Notes: generated from the letters alone by a model not told the origin. A stretch of 5,576 bases of DNA from Clostridiales bacterium (GCA_021201515.1 JAJQET010000100.1:1-5576), one strand, 5' to 3'; positions 1 to 5,260 are shown, counted from the first letter of the stretch. Numbers and translations are program-made.

Positions 1-132
1 CGCCAACCCCACCCTGACACTCCCACCCCAACCAACCAGCTCAACACCCCCAAAACACAAAACCAGACCGCAGCCCCCCGTCTCCCGGGTCCCGGCCCTC
101 TTTCCATCTTTGTTCAGGATGGGAGCGGCCGC
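1..132. other. non-coding tail downstream of the sigma/zinc-ribbon gene, C/A-rich on the + strand
   Basis: No gene is seen. The first 60 bases of the + strand contain only three G and three T. The - strand (the sense strand of the neighbouring gene) is therefore G/T-rich and has a G-quadruplex-type pattern at 7-29. No convincing intrinsic terminator follows the gene. The nearest candidate on the - strand is a 4-bp AGAC/GTCT pair (+ strand positions 65-68 and 80-83) followed by two TTTT runs, which is weak. The stop codon region forms a GGCCGC/GCGGCC hairpin (127-141) with the stop in the 3-nt loop. Confidence 0.5.
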
Positions 133-411
133 TCAGCGGCCCTCGCGCATCTGGGCGAAGCAGTTGCTGCAATAAACGGGACGATCGCTCTTCGGCTCAA
201 ACGGCACACGGGCCTCGCCGCCGCACCTGGCGCAGACAGCGGTGAAGAACTGGCGGGGCGCACGGGTGGAATTCTTCCGCGCGTCGCGGCAGGACTTGCA
301 GCGCTGCGGCTCGTTCTGGAAGCCGTGCTCCGCGTAGAATTCCTGCTCACCGGCGGTGAACACAAATTCGTTGCCACATTCCTTGCAAACTAAGGTCTTA
401 TCTTCGAACAT
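133..411 (-). CDS. double zinc-ribbon protein (zf-trcl type), internal start inside the sigma-factor frame
   Basis: From ATG 411 the frame encodes 92 residues. It contains four CxxC knuckles: C9/C12, C38/C41, C60/C63 and C81/C84, which pair naturally into two zinc sites. The first half, with CKECGNEFVFTAGEQEFYA and then CKSCRDARKN, matches small Clostridia proteins described only as probable zinc-binding (zf-trcl). The second half (CARCGGEARVPFEP, then VYCSNCF) is a second zinc ribbon of the kind that may bind nucleic acid or protein. The molecular function is not established. A GAGAGGG sequence lies 7 nt before the ATG, which argues that it can be translated on its own. The same frame continues upstream into the SigH-like gene with no stop. 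No separate promoter is evident, so it probably depends on the sigma-factor promoter. Expression as a free protein is an inference from the ribosome site and the family's usual size. Confidence 0.75.
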   Translation of the reverse strand: MFEDKTLVCKECGNEFVFTAGEQEFYAEHGFQNEPQRCKSCRDARKNSTRAPRQFFTAVCARCGGEARVPFEPKSDRPVYCSNCFAQMREGR

Positions 412-1080
412 ATTGATACCCTCTCTTTTCTGACATTTTGCGTCCTTATGGACAGAATTTATGCGGTCAGCTTTTGCTGAGAACGCCTGGGGAGAACTCA
501 TCAGGGAACACTTCCTGCGCACACGCTGAATGGCGTTGTCCACAGATTTTTGAGGGCGTCCAACCTGACTTGCGATTTCCGAATAGGAAAGGCCGTTGAG
601 ATAGAGGTCAAGCACCTTTGCTTCGAAACCGGATAACCTGCCGTAGAGGGAGGTTATCTTTTCTTCCAGCGTCTCACGGGAAATCAGTTGATCTTCCGGG
701 TCAACCACCTGCAACGTGGAAAGCTGAACCTGCATGTCTAAAAGAGGGGTTTCGATGGGAACGGAATCGTTGAGTGGGGTGTGCTGTTTGCCCGCCGCGC
801 TGCGCACAGCGGAAAACAGACGGTTTCTGATGCAAATTTCTGCAAAGCTCTGGAAGGGAGCGCCCCGGGTGGCATCATAGTCCCGCACGGCGTTGATGAG
901 ACCCAGCATACCTTCCTGAATCAGGTCCTCCGTGTCCCCGCCCATCAAAAACAGCGGGCGGGAAAGCCGCGTGACCATGCGCTGATACCGAAGCACCAAA
1001 ACCTCCTCCGCAGCGCGATCTCCATCCTGTGCCAACGCACAAAGCGCTTCATCAGAAAGCCCGGTAAAGTCAAAAGCCAT
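133..1080 (-). CDS. sigH: SigH (Spo0H)-like sigma factor joined in frame to a C-terminal double zinc-ribbon domain
   Basis: The frame encodes 315 residues. Residues 1-190 match the sigma-70 family member SigH/Spo0H, which directs RNA polymerase to early sporulation and transition-phase promoters. Region 2 is seen around DLIQEGMLGLINAVRDYD (residues 52-69), followed by the SigH-typical KQHTPLN (98-104) and DPEDQLI (127-133). Region 4 ends in the helix-turn-helix LSYSEIASQVGRPQKSVDNA (164-183) and QRVRRK (185-190). Residues 191-223 resemble no domain, and 224-315 are a zinc-ribbon protein with its own ATG. SigH proteins are normally about 200-220 residues, without a zinc ribbon. ATG 1080 is chosen because GGGAG lies 7 nt upstream. 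A TTG at 1131 extends the frame, but it sits at or upstream of the predicted transcription start (about 1127) and has no ribosome site. The family call is firm; whether the fusion is natural, or a lost stop or indel, is open. An alternative is another SigH-like sporulation sigma factor. Confidence 0.82.
   Translation of the reverse strand: MAFDFTGLSDEALCALAQDGDRAAEEVLVLRYQRMVTRLSRPLFLMGGDTEDLIQEGMLGLINAVRDYDATRGAPFQSFAEICIRNRLFSAVRSAAGKQHTPLNDSVPIETPLLDMQVQLSTLQVVDPEDQLISRETLEEKITSLYGRLSGFEAKVLDLYLNGLSYSEIASQVGRPQKSVDNAIQRVRRKCSLMSSPQAFSAKADRINSVHKDAKCQKREGINMFEDKTLVCKECGNEFVFTAGEQEFYAEHGFQNEPQRCKSCRDARKNSTRAPRQFFTAVCARCGGEARVPFEPKSDRPVYCSNCFAQMREGR
419..426 (-). promoter_or_regulatory. internal ribosome binding site before the zinc-ribbon ATG
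   Basis: On the - strand AGAGAGGG is followed by 7 nt (TATCAAT) and then ATG 411. It lies inside the open sigma-factor frame, where it encodes part of the K-R-E-G-I-N linker. It is a reasonable, though not perfect, Shine-Dalgarno sequence. Confidence 0.55.
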
Positions 1081-1083
1081 GAA

Positions 1084-1092
1084 TACGCTCCC
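1084..1092 (-). promoter_or_regulatory. ribosome binding site deciding the sigH-like start at 1080
   Basis: On the - strand ATGGGAG precedes ATG 1080, with GGGAG 7 nt from the start codon. The competing TTG at 1131 has no purine-rich sequence before it, so this site supports the shorter protein. Confidence 0.6.
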
Positions 1093-1133
1093 ATGCGGTG
1101 AACAGTTAGTTTGCAGATATTTCCATAGCAATA

Positions 1134-1161
1134 AGTATACCAGCTTTTAAAAAGAAGTCAA
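1134..1161 (-). promoter_or_regulatory. sigma-A promoter of the sigH-like gene
   Basis: Read on the - strand, TTGACT (1161-1156) and TATACT (1139-1134) are separated by 16 bp. The predicted start of transcription is about 1127, leaving a leader of about 47 nt before ATG 1080. This placement rules out the upstream TTG start at 1131. Confidence 0.7.
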
Positions 1162-1216
1162 GGAGAAAATGGAGGAAATTTGCAATTTTTTCTAAAAAAT
1201 TTCCATAGGACGTGAA

Positions 1217-1247
1217 AAATGCTCATATCAAAAAGATATGAGCATTT
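1217..1247 (-). terminator. hairpin terminator between the MATE unit and the sigH promoter
   Basis: A perfect 13-bp stem (1217-1229 with 1235-1247, core ATGCTCATATC/GATATGAGCAT) encloses a 5-nt loop. Read on the - strand it ends in a run of five T, part of it in the stem base, then CACG. It would stop - strand transcripts arriving from the MATE gene before they enter the sigH unit. On the + strand the T tract is broken (TTTATTATCACTTTTT), so activity in that direction would be weaker. The stem is AT-rich, so strength is uncertain. Confidence 0.65.
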
Positions 1248-1529
1248 ATTATCACTTTTTGCCGTCATAATCTGCGGTTCTGTACTACACCTGACGCAAA
1301 AGGCAGCGAAAGACGGGGGAACAGGTTGCGGCCCAGAAAAAACATCGTCTTTGTGTTGAAAAACGTCTTATACGGAAGAAAAGCAGTACTTTCAGACCGC
1401 TTTATAGTGGGCGGCGTCACGTCTCTTTCCTTCTGATACGCCCATTCGGGGCGCGACGACCGGAGGCGGCCCGGGGCTCAGACGCAGGATTTCCTGCACG
1501 GCGGTATTCTTCCTGAACTGTGCGGTTCC
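1248..1529. other. 282-bp region between the MATE stop and the hairpin terminator
   Basis: No recognised protein, tRNA or known structured RNA is seen here. The only open frame of note is the 51-codon GTG frame at 1265-1420 on the - strand. On the + strand CGTCTT occurs twice, 21 bp apart (1345-1350 and 1366-1371). The region is probably the long 3' part of the MATE transcript, since no promoter is apparent before the terminator. Confidence 0.4.
1265..1420 (-). CDS. possible small basic protein of 51 residues, unrecognised
   Basis: A GTG at 1420 opens a 51-codon frame ending at TGA 1267-1265, with AAGGA 7 nt before the GTG. The frame stays open upstream to a stop at 1478-1480, 70 codons in all without an ATG until 1345. 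The product is basic, with a hydrophobic C-terminal half (around FFLGRNLFPRLSLPFASGVV) and only one acidic residue. The stop lies 17 nt before the hairpin at 1217-1247, an arrangement expected of a last gene in a transcript. No promoter of its own is visible, so it would be read from the MATE promoter. I do not recognise the sequence, and a chance open frame in a 3' untranslated region is at least as likely. Confidence 0.22.
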   Translation of the reverse strand: MTPPTIKRSESTAFLPYKTFFNTKTMFFLGRNLFPRLSLPFASGVVQNRRL

Positions 1530-2909
1530 TCACTGGTTTGCGGCGGGTTCCTGAAGGGAATGGAAGATGCGCCCCAGAATCACCACAGCGGCGATGGCCA
1601 GCACCACTTCAGCAACCAGCTGGGCGTAGGCCAGGCCGTACAGCGGCCACAGTTTGTTCAGGATAACGAGGGCGGGGATCTCCAGCACCACCTTCCGCAG
1701 GATGGCGAACACCAGCGCATTGCGCCCCATGCCGCAGGCCTGGAACACGCCCACCGCCAAAAAGTCAATGCCCAGGAAAGGCATGGCCAGCGACATACCA
1801 GTCAGGAAGACTGCACCGTAAGCCACAACGGACTCGTTCTCCATGAACAGGCCAATCAGCGGACTTCCGCCCAGGAGGCAGACGGCTGTGCCAAACACCA
1901 TCAGCACCAGCGAGATGCCCCCGGCGAAGAGGACGACCTGCTTCATACGGCGATAGCCCTTGCTGGCGTAGTTGTAGCTGACCAGCGGCATGATGCCCTG
2001 GGAGACGCCCATGGCCACATACATGGGCACCATGGCGATTTTGTGGGCGATGCCCATGGCGGAGACAGCGTCCGCACCAAAGACGGCGGTGAAGTTGTTC
2101 AGCACCGTCATGCCGGTGACGTTCAGCAGATTCTGGATGGCCGCCGGAATGCCCACGTTGCAAATCTGGAGGAAAATGCGTTTGTCCCACCGCAAATCCC
2201 TGGGGGAGATGCTGACAAAGGTTTTCCCACGCCGGACAAAGAGCAGGATGAAAAAGTACAGGCAGGCCACACAGTTGGACAAAAAGGTGGCCAGCCCTGC
2301 CCCGGCCGCCCCCATGTTGAGGCCCCAGGGGAGGATGAAGATGGGGTCCAGGACAATGTTCAACAGACAGCCGCTCATGGTGCCGATGCTGGCGTTCATC
2401 GCCGCACCCTCCGAACGAACCATGTTCGCCAGAACGACGTTGAGAATGGCAGGGGCTGCGCCGCAGGTGACGGTCCAGAGCATATAGTCGGCTGTGGCGG
2501 ACCAGGTTTCCGCGTCAGCGCCCAGGAGAGTCAGCAGAGGGGCTTTCAGCACCGTACAGCCCACAGAGAGCAGCAGGCTGCAAAACAGCGCACAGTAAAA
2601 ACCCAGGGCGGAGGTGCGGCGGACGGTGTCGTAGTCCTTGACCCCCAGGGAACGGCTCATCAGGCTGGAACTGCCGACGCCGAAGAGGTTATTCAGTGCG
2701 TTGAAGGCCAGCAGCACCGGCGAGGCCAGGGTGACGGCCGCCGTAGCCACCGGGTCGTTGAGCATCCCTACAAAGTAAGTGTCGGCCAGGCTGTAGAGCA
2801 CCATCACTAGAGAACTGGCGACTGTGGGGACGGCCATTTTTACGACGGCTCTGGGAATCGGCGTCTGTTCAAAGAGTTCTACTTTTTGCTGTTCGGTCAT
2901 TGCTGCCAT
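1530..2909 (-). CDS. MATE family efflux transporter
   Basis: The 459-residue protein is a polytopic membrane exporter of the MATE family (MepA/NorM/DinF type), which exports drugs or metabolites using a Na+ or H+ gradient. The length is typical (about 450), with roughly 12 membrane segments in two halves. Family signatures are visible: SLADTYFVGMLND at the first membrane helix (40-52), RSEG (165-168), NIVLDP (184-189) in the first half, and GIMPLVSYNYASKGYRRM (305-322) in the second. The substrate cannot be read from sequence. The start is uncertain. ATG 2933 would add 8 residues but lies about 2 nt from the predicted transcription start, so it would be almost leaderless. ATG 2918 is too close to the purine-rich AAGGGG, whereas ATG 2909 lies 11 nt after it and is preferred. 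The gene is divergent from the PAP2 gene and appears to be a single-gene unit ending at the hairpin at 1217-1247. Confidence 0.93.
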   Translation of the reverse strand: MAAMTEQQKVELFEQTPIPRAVVKMAVPTVASSLVMVLYSLADTYFVGMLNDPVATAAVTLASPVLLAFNALNNLFGVGSSSLMSRSLGVKDYDTVRRTSALGFYCALFCSLLLSVGCTVLKAPLLTLLGADAETWSATADYMLWTVTCGAAPAILNVVLANMVRSEGAAMNASIGTMSGCLLNIVLDPIFILPWGLNMGAAGAGLATFLSNCVACLYFFILLFVRRGKTFVSISPRDLRWDKRIFLQICNVGIPAAIQNLLNVTGMTVLNNFTAVFGADAVSAMGIAHKIAMVPMYVAMGVSQGIMPLVSYNYASKGYRRMKQVVLFAGGISLVLMVFGTAVCLLGGSPLIGLFMENESVVAYGAVFLTGMSLAMPFLGIDFLAVGVFQACGMGRNALVFAILRKVVLEIPALVILNKLWPLYGLAYAQLVAEVVLAIAAVVILGRIFHSLQEPAANQ

Positions 2910-2941
2910 ATCGGTCATTTCCCCTTCATTCATTTTTTATT

Positions 2942-2970
2942 ATTATACATCGGATTGGGGAGAGTATCAA
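2942..2970 (-). promoter_or_regulatory. strong sigma-A promoter of the MATE gene
   Basis: On the - strand TTGATA (2970-2965) and a consensus TATAAT (2947-2942) are separated by exactly 17 bp. The predicted transcription start is near 2935, which leaves only about 2 nt before ATG 2933 and makes the internal ATG 2909 the better start. Confidence 0.8.
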
Positions 2971-3035
2971 GTTCCAACAGGCAGACCGGAGCGGAAATTT
3001 GATGGCGATGGCATACCCCTGCGGAGCGCTGAAAA

Positions 3036-3076
3036 CTTAAGGGAATCTTAAGGATTATGCATCTTGAATCTTAATG
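3036..3076 (+). promoter_or_regulatory. tandem CTTAAG repeats, probable response-regulator operator
   Basis: CTTAAG occurs at 3036-3041 and 3047-3052 with a 5-bp spacer, giving an 11-bp period. A longer repeat, GAATCTTAA, occurs at 3043-3051 and 3066-3074, 23 bp apart, about two helical turns. Hexamer-N5-hexamer direct repeats on one DNA face are the usual target of OmpR/PhoB-family response regulators; CiaR of streptococci recognises TTTAAG-N5-TTTAAG. The first two copies lie just upstream of the PAP2 promoter -35 and the last overlaps it, which fits control of that gene. The regulator is not in the window, and its identity is not inferred. Confidence 0.5.
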
Positions 3077-3092
3077 GGATTACTGCTAGAGT
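3064..3092 (+). promoter_or_regulatory. probable promoter of the PAP2 gene
   Basis: TTGAAT (3064-3069) is followed after 17 bp by TAGAGT (3087-3092), which is preceded by TGC and so forms an extended -10. Transcription would begin near 3099, leaving a leader of about 50 nt. The elements are only moderately close to consensus, which suits an activator-dependent promoter. An alternative -10 is TATACC at 3099-3104, with no good -35. Confidence 0.45.
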
Positions 3093-3148
3093 ATTTTCTA
3101 TACCGTTAGAACGTATTCCAAACTAAATTGCAATCAAGGTGCCATTTT

Positions 3149-3853
3149 ATGAGAATTTCTGACTCTTTTCAAGGAAAAATCAGGCGAATCTCCACCTGGC
3201 TGTCCGGTCATCCGATTTCCGTTGCGCTGGTGTATGCCGAGTTCTATTTTCCCATGTTTTTTTATCTTGAGCACCGGACGGTGACGGAGTATTACGTCAT
3301 TCACTGCGGGCTGGACGACGTGCTGCCCTACTGCCCGGCCTTTGTGGTGCCCTATGTCAGCTGGTTTCTGCTGATTCCAGGGATGCTGCTCTATTTTTTG
3401 AAGCGGGAGCCGGAGCGTTATTATGAGCTGTGCTGGCTGCTGTTCGGCGGTATGACGGTGAGCCTGCTGTTTTACCTGGCCTTTCCCAACTGTATCTGTC
3501 TGCGGCAGCCCATCAGCGGGGACGGCCTTTGCAATCAGTTGGTGCAGTTCATACGGATGGTGGATACGCCCACTAATGTGTGCCCGTCCATCCATGTGGC
3601 CAGCACAGTGGCGGTGATGGTGGAAGTCAGGCGTTCGGAGCGGCTGCGCCCCCGCCGCCCGGTGCGGTACGGCCTGAACCTGTTGGGGGTCAGTATCTGC
3701 CTGCCCACCGTTTTGCTGGATCAACATTCCGCAGTCGATGTTGTGTGCGGCGTTGCGCTGACCATGATTCTGAGCAATATCATGGAGCTGTGGCTCCGGC
3801 GGCGCAGCCTGCGTAACACGCACACACAGAAACCATTGCAGCGCGCGAAATGA
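3149..3853 (+). CDS. PAP2-family membrane phosphatase
   Basis: The 234-residue protein belongs to the PAP2 superfamily of integral membrane lipid phosphatases, which remove phosphate from phospholipids or polyprenyl diphosphates at the membrane. The catalytic core is visible: motif 2 PSIH (146-149, H149) inside VDTPTNVCPSIHVAS, and motif 3 DQHSAVDVV (191-199) with H193 and D197. Motif 1 is degenerate (LRQP, 118-121), and the usual SR of motif 3 is replaced by PT, as I recall from a Firmicutes branch whose members carry QH.xVDV. Hydrophobic segments lie near 24-42, 62-83, 94-113, 172-190 and 196-216. ATG 3149 is chosen because AAGGTG lies 7 nt upstream; an in-frame TTG at 3128 has no such site. 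The C-terminus is basic. The gene is monocistronic, with a terminator at 3911. The natural substrate is unknown; undecaprenyl diphosphate recycling is possible but not shown. Confidence 0.88.
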   Translation: MRISDSFQGKIRRISTWLSGHPISVALVYAEFYFPMFFYLEHRTVTEYYVIHCGLDDVLPYCPAFVVPYVSWFLLIPGMLLYFLKREPERYYELCWLLFGGMTVSLLFYLAFPNCICLRQPISGDGLCNQLVQFIRMVDTPTNVCPSIHVASTVAVMVEVRRSERLRPRRPVRYGLNLLGVSICLPTVLLDQHSAVDVVCGVALTMILSNIMELWLRRRSLRNTHTQKPLQRAK

Positions 3854-3910
3854 ACCGGTGGGGAACCTCCGTCCTGAGGCATTTGATGCAAGCTTTGCGC
3901 AGATGCCGAC

Positions 3911-3932
3911 AGGGAAGGGGAGTTCCCTTTTT
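3911..3932 (+). terminator. intrinsic terminator after the PAP2 gene
   Basis: AGGGAA (3911-3916) pairs with TTCCCT (3923-3928) around a 6-nt loop and runs into five T (3928-3932). The stem is short, so efficiency may be modest. It separates the PAP2 gene from the aminotransferase promoter. Confidence 0.6.
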
Positions 3933-3999
3933 CCTGCCCTGCCGAATGGAGAAAAATTTGGAAAAATGGAACAGGACGCTTTTTTTCTGTCCGGCAAAG

Positions 4000-4008
4000 T
4001 GTTATAAT
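4000..4008 (+). promoter_or_regulatory. extended -10 promoter of the aminotransferase gene
   Basis: TGTTATAAT is a consensus extended -10 (TGn plus TATAAT at 4003-4008). At the expected -35 position (3980-3985) there is only a T run, which an extended -10 can compensate for. Transcription would start near 4015, giving a leader of about 58 nt. Confidence 0.65.
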
Positions 4009-4058
4009 GCCATCAGAATCGAAGAACCGGCCCCCAGTGTGGGCGGCAGGTTTCATTT

Positions 4059-4064
4059 AGGAGG
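4059..4064 (+). promoter_or_regulatory. consensus ribosome binding site of the aminotransferase
   Basis: A perfect AGGAGG lies 8 nt before ATG 4073 and fixes the start codon. Confidence 0.85.
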
Positions 4065-4072
4065 CAATCCCT

Positions 4073-5260
4073 ATGTTGAATGAAAAAATGGTAGGGCTGG
4101 GCACTGCCCGCTCCGTCATCCGCGAGCTGTTTGAATACGGTAACCAGCGGGCCGCCGTGGTGGGGCGGGAAAACGTGTTTGACTTTTCCCTGGGCAATCC
4201 CAGCGTTCCCGCGCCGGCCAGCGTCAATGAGACCATTGTGGATTTGGTGCAAACCAGCGACCCTGTCCTGCTCCACGGCTACACCAGCGCGTCGGGCGCT
4301 CAGGATGTGCGGGACGCCATTGCAGCCTCCGTCAACCGCCGCCAGGGCACCAGCTTCTCCGGGAAAAATCTGTACATGACCTGCGGCGCTGCGGCCTCCC
4401 TGACCTGCTCCCTGAACGGCCTCTGCCTTCCCGGGGACGAGGTGATCGTGATTGCGCCTTATTTCCCGGAATACCAGGTGTTCATTGAGCATACCGGAGC
4501 AAAAATGGTGCTGGTACCCGCAGACACGGAGGCGTTCCAAATTGATTTTGCGGCGCTGGAAGAGCGCATCAGCGACAAAACCAAGTGCCTCATCGTCAAC
4601 TCACCCAATAACCCCTGCGGTGTGGTCTATTCGGAGGAGACGATTCAGACTTTGGCTCAGCTGCTTCGGGACAAGGAGCAGGAGTACGGCCATCCCATCT
4701 ATCTGATTTCTGACGAGCCTTATCGGGAGATCGTGTTTGACGGTACGTTTGTCCCCTATCTGACCAAATATTATGATGATACGCTGGTGTGCTACTCCTA
4801 TTCCAAGAGCCTGTCCCTCCCCGGTGAGCGAATCGGTTATGTGCTGGTGCCGGACGAATGTGCGGATGCCGAACGGGTCTTTGCTGCGGTCTCCGGTGCG
4901 GGTCGGGCATTGGGCTATGTCTGTGCCCCCAGTCTGCTCCAGCGGGTAGCGGCCCGCTGCTGCGAGGATACCTCCGACCTGTCCGTCTATGCCGAGAACC
5001 GCCGCCTGTTGCTGGACGGCTTCCGGGAGATGGGCATTGACTGCGTGACCCCCGGTGGCACCTTCTACGCCTTCCCCAGGACGCTGGAGCCGGATGATGT
5101 GGCTTTTGCAGAGAAAGCCAAGAGCCTGGACCTGTTGGTGGTGCCGGGGAGCGGCTACGGCTGTCCCGGCTTTGTCCGAGTTGCCTATTGCGTACCTACG
5201 GAGCAGATTCGCCGATCGCTGCCCGTGTTCCGCAAACTGGCAGAGCTTTACAGGAAATAA
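4073..5260 (+). CDS. PLP-dependent class I/II aminotransferase, aspartate aminotransferase-like
   Basis: The 395-residue cytoplasmic enzyme belongs to fold-type I pyridoxal phosphate aminotransferases, which move an amino group between an amino acid and a 2-oxo acid. Key residues are in the expected order: the phosphate-loop region GAAASL (105-110), APYFPEY (128-134) near the cofactor ring, NSPNNPCG (176-183) with the cofactor-contacting N180, SDEPY (213-217) with D214 and Y217, the Schiff-base lysine K245 in SYSKSLSLPGERIGY (242-256) with phosphate-binding R253, and R369 in GFVRVAY, which normally holds the substrate carboxylate. Length is normal and nothing is missing. The N-terminal FDFSLGNPSVPAP matches a common Clostridia group annotated as aspartate aminotransferase. 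The actual substrate (aspartate, an aromatic amino acid, alanine or other) cannot be decided from sequence. The gene has its own promoter, a consensus ribosome site and a strong terminator, so it is a single-gene unit. Confidence 0.93.
   Translation: MLNEKMVGLGTARSVIRELFEYGNQRAAVVGRENVFDFSLGNPSVPAPASVNETIVDLVQTSDPVLLHGYTSASGAQDVRDAIAASVNRRQGTSFSGKNLYMTCGAAASLTCSLNGLCLPGDEVIVIAPYFPEYQVFIEHTGAKMVLVPADTEAFQIDFAALEERISDKTKCLIVNSPNNPCGVVYSEETIQTLAQLLRDKEQEYGHPIYLISDEPYREIVFDGTFVPYLTKYYDDTLVCYSYSKSLSLPGERIGYVLVPDECADAERVFAAVSGAGRALGYVCAPSLLQRVAARCCEDTSDLSVYAENRRLLLDGFREMGIDCVTPGGTFYAFPRTLEPDDVAFAEKAKSLDLLVVPGSGYGCPGFVRVAYCVPTEQIRRSLPVFRKLAELYRK

Noticed and set aside
1..60. C-rich, G-poor tract as a Rho loading site for the sigma/zinc-ribbon transcript
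   Set aside because: The C-rich strand is the + strand, while the neighbouring gene is transcribed from the - strand, so its RNA would be G/U-rich, the opposite of a rut site.
781..1101. 106-codon + strand frame inside the sigma-factor gene
   Set aside because: It is antisense to conserved sigma region 2 and shows no coding signs of its own.
1081..1131. N-terminal extension of the sigma factor from TTG 1131
   Set aside because: The TTG coincides with or precedes the predicted transcription start, lacks a ribosome site and adds residues unlike SigH proteins. ATG 1080 has GGGAG at the right distance.
1377..1430. 17-codon - strand frame starting at an ATG near 1430
   Set aside because: It is very short, shares its DNA with the 51-codon frame that has the better ribosome site, and its product is not recognisable.
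1560..2810. 416-codon + strand frame opposite the MATE gene
   Set aside because: It is a histidine- and glutamine-rich shadow of a clear membrane transporter, with no family resemblance, promoter or ribosome site.
2824..3051. 75-codon + strand frame over the MATE 5' end
   Set aside because: It covers the MATE promoter and the tandem repeats and has no ribosome site or recognisable product.
3975..3992. GGAC/GTCC pair around a T run as a second terminator before the aminotransferase
   Set aside because: The stem is only 4 bp and the T run is inside the loop rather than after the stem.
3134..3997. 287-codon - strand frame opposite the PAP2 gene
   Set aside because: It is antisense to a gene with recognisable catalytic motifs, crosses that gene's terminator and has shadow-like composition.
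3850..4083. 77-codon + strand frame overlapping the PAP2 stop as ATGA
   Set aside because: Despite the overlap, which resembles translational coupling, there is no ribosome site. It runs through the terminator at 3911-3932 and the aminotransferase promoter, and ends inside the next gene's start.
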